DNA of 33,361 nucleotides from Cyclobacteriaceae bacterium (lineage in GTDB: Bacteria > Bacteroidota > Bacteroidia > Cytophagales > Cyclobacteriaceae). Every line of letters starts with the position of its first letter. The first letter of the stretch is position 1. The notes under the pieces were generated by a model. That model was not told where the DNA came from. It did no database searches and saw nothing but the letters and a program-made list of their open reading frames with translations. Below are positions 31,381 to 33,361 of this stretch, piece after piece. A program made the position numbers and the translations under genes. Location: assembly GCA_021648745.1 (NCBI GenBank), contig JAKISE010000029.1, positions 1 to 33,361 on the forward strand. Direction: 5' to 3'.

Positions 31381-31414
31381 CAAAAATAAAATTTAAAACT
31401 CGAAAGAAGTCAAA
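31381..31414 (-). promoter_or_regulatory. Promoter of the sulfatase-like gene
   Basis: On the minus strand TTTG (31414-31411) is followed after 22 bp by TATTTTTG (31388-31381), matching the Bacteroidota -33/-7 consensus. The -7 element ends 17 bp upstream of the ATG at 31363. The spacer is at the long end of the known range. Confidence 0.4.
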
Positions 31415-31435
31415 TTATTGTGTTGTCATACTTAT

Positions 31436-32881
31436 CTATTCCCACTTCCAATCTCCACCAATTCGCAACTTTTCTTCTAAGTCATTTTCTATCATAAAAG
31501 CTTTAGTCTGTTCCGAATTCATCCGAGCAAAAGGTAGAGTTTCTGCATTGGCTACGGAGTAGAGTATCATAGTACCAAAGCGAACATTATTGGTAATGTC
31601 CACTTGCTTAACAAGTCCAAAATCATCGCAATCTGCATGGTAGCAATTATAAATGGAACGTTCCATATTGGAGTGTAACGACACAATCGGCACCCCCTCA
31701 AGCATAAAAGGCTGGTGGTCGCTATGTAACCCTGCTCTGGAGCTAAATTTATTTTGATAGGAGGAGTCAACCTGTTGGATGTGCTCTCCTAATTGTTGAA
31801 AAAACAAAGAATCCACGTCTTTGCCCGAAGCATTAATGCCTATGGGGTTGCCTGTCATATCAAGGTTCATCATAGCCTTTATATTAGCTATGTTTCCGTT
31901 TTCAATGGCCTGTGAAACCAAATATTTAGAGCCCAAAAGCCCTTGCTCCTCTCCCATAAATAGTACAAACTTCACTGTTCGTTTGGGTTGTAGTTTATTA
32001 GCCTTAAAACTTCTAGCAATATCGAGTACACTAAATGATCCTATGCCATTATCAATGGCACCGGTGGCTAAGTCCCAACTATCTAAATGGCCTCCTAATA
32101 CAATTTTTTCGGTAGGTAATTCAGTACCTTGAAGTGTAGCTATAATATTTCTAGCTTTTATTGGGCCACTAACATTCGTCATATTAATAGCGGCTTTTAC
32201 GTTCTTACCATTTTCAATTTGTTCTTTCAGCATCATGCCGTCCTCTAACCCAATGCACATTGCTGGTATATCTAATATTTTTCCTGTTACAGAGGCTGTG
32301 CCTGTTAACAACACTCCTCCTTCTACTTGATTGAACAGAATAACTCCAATAGCACCATGGTCGATTGCTAATGCAGTTTTTTCAGAACGGTGAAGATTAT
32401 GTTTGCCCTCTTTAGTGCCAGGTAATAGGCTAATATAGGCAAGTACTACTTTTCCTGTAACATCTACACTATCATAATCTTCGGCAAGGCCATTACCTAA
32501 AAAGGCAATATCTGCTGCTACTAAAGCGTGTTCTGGCGACATACCCAAACTTACCACAGGTAAGGTGCTTACTTCGCCATCTATATTAACTGTAAGTTGA
32601 ACAGAACCACGGCTCCAAGCATCAACTTCAAATTCTTGATATTGCACATCTTCAAACCCATAAGATTTTAGTTTTTTAAACACATATTCTTCTGCTTTTG
32701 CTCCATTTTCAGAACCCGTAAGTCGGTGACCAATAGTGGTGGATGCCTCTTCCAATGTGGCATAGGCCTTGGAGTTTGCAGTAATTTCCTTGTCCAATTT
32801 TTGAAAGAATTTAACTGAAACTTCCTCAGAAGGAGAGCAAGCAAATAGAGTTGTGATTAACAGAATAGATAGATATCGCAT
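31436..32881 (-). CDS. M28-family aminopeptidase lipoprotein
   Basis: A 481-residue lipoprotein with lipobox LFAC (Cys15). A PA-type insertion spans about residues 105-240. The dizinc site is complete: His265 (LGGHLDSW), Asp277 (GAIDNGIG), catalytic Glu311 with Glu312 (MGEEQG), Asp341 (NLDMTG) and His415 (CYHADCDD). It resembles plasma glutamate carboxypeptidase/aminopeptidase members in having the GGHLDSWD motif. Unlike the M28 protein at 9592-11400 it has no PDZ domain. It should cleave N-terminal residues from peptides outside the inner membrane. It is transcribed towards the sulfatase-like gene, 72 bp away. All metal ligands are present, so it should be active. Confidence 0.92.
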   Translation of the reverse strand: MRYLSILLITTLFACSPSEEVSVKFFQKLDKEITANSKAYATLEEASTTIGHRLTGSENGAKAEEYVFKKLKSYGFEDVQYQEFEVDAWSRGSVQLTVNIDGEVSTLPVVSLGMSPEHALVAADIAFLGNGLAEDYDSVDVTGKVVLAYISLLPGTKEGKHNLHRSEKTALAIDHGAIGVILFNQVEGGVLLTGTASVTGKILDIPAMCIGLEDGMMLKEQIENGKNVKAAINMTNVSGPIKARNIIATLQGTELPTEKIVLGGHLDSWDLATGAIDNGIGSFSVLDIARSFKANKLQPKRTVKFVLFMGEEQGLLGSKYLVSQAIENGNIANIKAMMNLDMTGNPIGINASGKDVDSLFFQQLGEHIQQVDSSYQNKFSSRAGLHSDHQPFMLEGVPIVSLHSNMERSIYNCYHADCDDFGLVKQVDITNNVRFGTMILYSVANAETLPFARMNSEQTKAFMIENDLEEKLRIGGDWKWE

Positions 32882-32946
32882 AGGGGTAGTTTTTTAGGCT
32901 ACGAAAATACGTAATTCTAACCTATCAAATAACTTATACTCACTAT

Positions 32947-33072
32947 CATCGTCATTATCGAGCATAAGGCCCGGTGATCTTTGGCCTCAACCGAGCCAAA
33001 CTCAAGTGTTGGTGATTATACCCGTTGGTAAACGGGTGAGATTGCCTTGTCTTACGCAAGGCAATGATGAGA
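32947..33072. repeat. Multi-hairpin dispersed intergenic repeat, copy 2
   Basis: It starts CATCGTCATTATCGAG and ends GCAATGATGAGATG, again with inverted ends (CATC.TCATT against AATGA.GATG). Internal hairpins are CCCGTT with AACGGG (the same stem as copy 1) and GCCTTG with CAAGGC. Its first ~47 bases align with 22395-22441, and the first hairpin has decayed partly to wobble pairs. It lies 65 bp upstream of the M28 gene, on the outer side of its promoter region. Confidence 0.6.
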
Positions 33073-33361
33073 TGAATTCAAATCAGATCCTGAAATAATG
33101 AGGACGACAGTGTGGTTATTCGTCAATACAGCTTTGGAGGAGATCCTTCCAGTGCAAATAGCCAGGCCCTAGTAAATGGAGATTATCATTAGTGAATTCT
33201 GCCTTGAGCTTTCCATCTTTATTCGCAAAATGAGAATTTAACCCGGATTATGCAATAGAATTCGTAATGAGAAGACAAAATGCAATAAATCAGAAGTTTA
33301 TATTCGAAAAGCATAGCACCGCTATGGTTAAGAGGATAAACTTAGTAAAACGACTGATTTG
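33073..33361. other. Right-edge region with no confident gene
   Basis: Nothing can be called firmly. Two short plus-strand frames look protein-like. One ends at 33195 and contains IRQYSFGGDPSSANSQ before its stop, perhaps a gene remnant. The other is open from 33234 to the window end and contains NPDYAIEFVMRRQNAINQ, with a possible ATG at 33267. A hairpin CATAGC-ACC-GCTATG is near 33312-33326. The region may be the start of an unseen gene or insertion sequence beyond the edge. Confidence 0.3.

Overview
The window looks like a chromosomal segment from a low-G+C member of the Bacteroidota, most likely a marine Cytophagales-type bacterium. The evidence is a TonB-dependent receptor with a carboxypeptidase-regulatory-like N-terminal domain, an HmuY-family lipoprotein, a DUF3078 protein, M28/PDZ and TolB-like secreted lipoproteins, and several promoters matching the Bacteroidota -7 consensus TAnnTTTG. 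Placement below the phylum is inference. There are no rRNA or tRNA genes, CRISPR arrays, phage genes or complete insertion sequences that I can see.

Layout. 1-740: a marR-type regulator, transcribed leftward into a fatty-acid beta-oxidation gene that runs off the left edge, with two near-identical palindromes 30 bp apart in the promoter. 816-3361: a secreted CocE/NonD-type hydrolase and a DinB-family protein. 3453-9496 (all minus): a heme-acquisition locus read in the order ChaN-like heme-binding protein, TonB-dependent receptor, HmuY-family lipoprotein, unknown lipoprotein, followed by a separate NHL beta-propeller protein. 9592-14638 (minus): an operon for an exported M1-like metallopeptidase, a TolB-like propeller lipoprotein and an M28 aminopeptidase lipoprotein with PDZ domain. 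15002-15838 (minus): a DUF2975 membrane protein with its XRE regulator. 16250-22357 (plus): a tripartite efflux operon, marR - membrane fusion protein - RND pump - TolC-like channel. 22751-26083 (plus): a thioredoxin-like [2Fe-2S] ferredoxin, a miniature inverted-repeat element (MITE), a MATE transporter whose last ~37 residues are displaced by a frameshift, and an M23 peptidase. 26084-27492 (minus): an orphan MacB-like ABC permease and a possible 29-residue membrane peptide. 27593-29352 (plus): an MscS channel and a DUF3078 protein. 29432-32881 (minus): a membrane sulfatase/LTA-synthase-like phosphotransferase and a second M28 peptidase lipoprotein. 32882-33361: a structured repeat and non-coding or truncated sequence.

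How the parts work together. Most products act at the cell envelope: heme import (9.5-4.5 kb), degradation of external peptides (14.6-9.6 kb and 32.9-31.4 kb), drug or metabolite efflux (16.3-22.4 kb), osmotic release and envelope maintenance. The most interesting parts not explained by ordinary genes are the twin palindromic operator at 681-728, the unknown lipoprotein ending the heme locus, the MITE at 23111-23372 with an exact 5-bp target duplication plus two solo end-like sequences elsewhere, the MATE frameshift, a family of multi-hairpin intergenic repeats (22395-22515, 32947-33072), and the small membrane peptide at 27403-27492. I did not find a clearly new defence or biosynthetic system.
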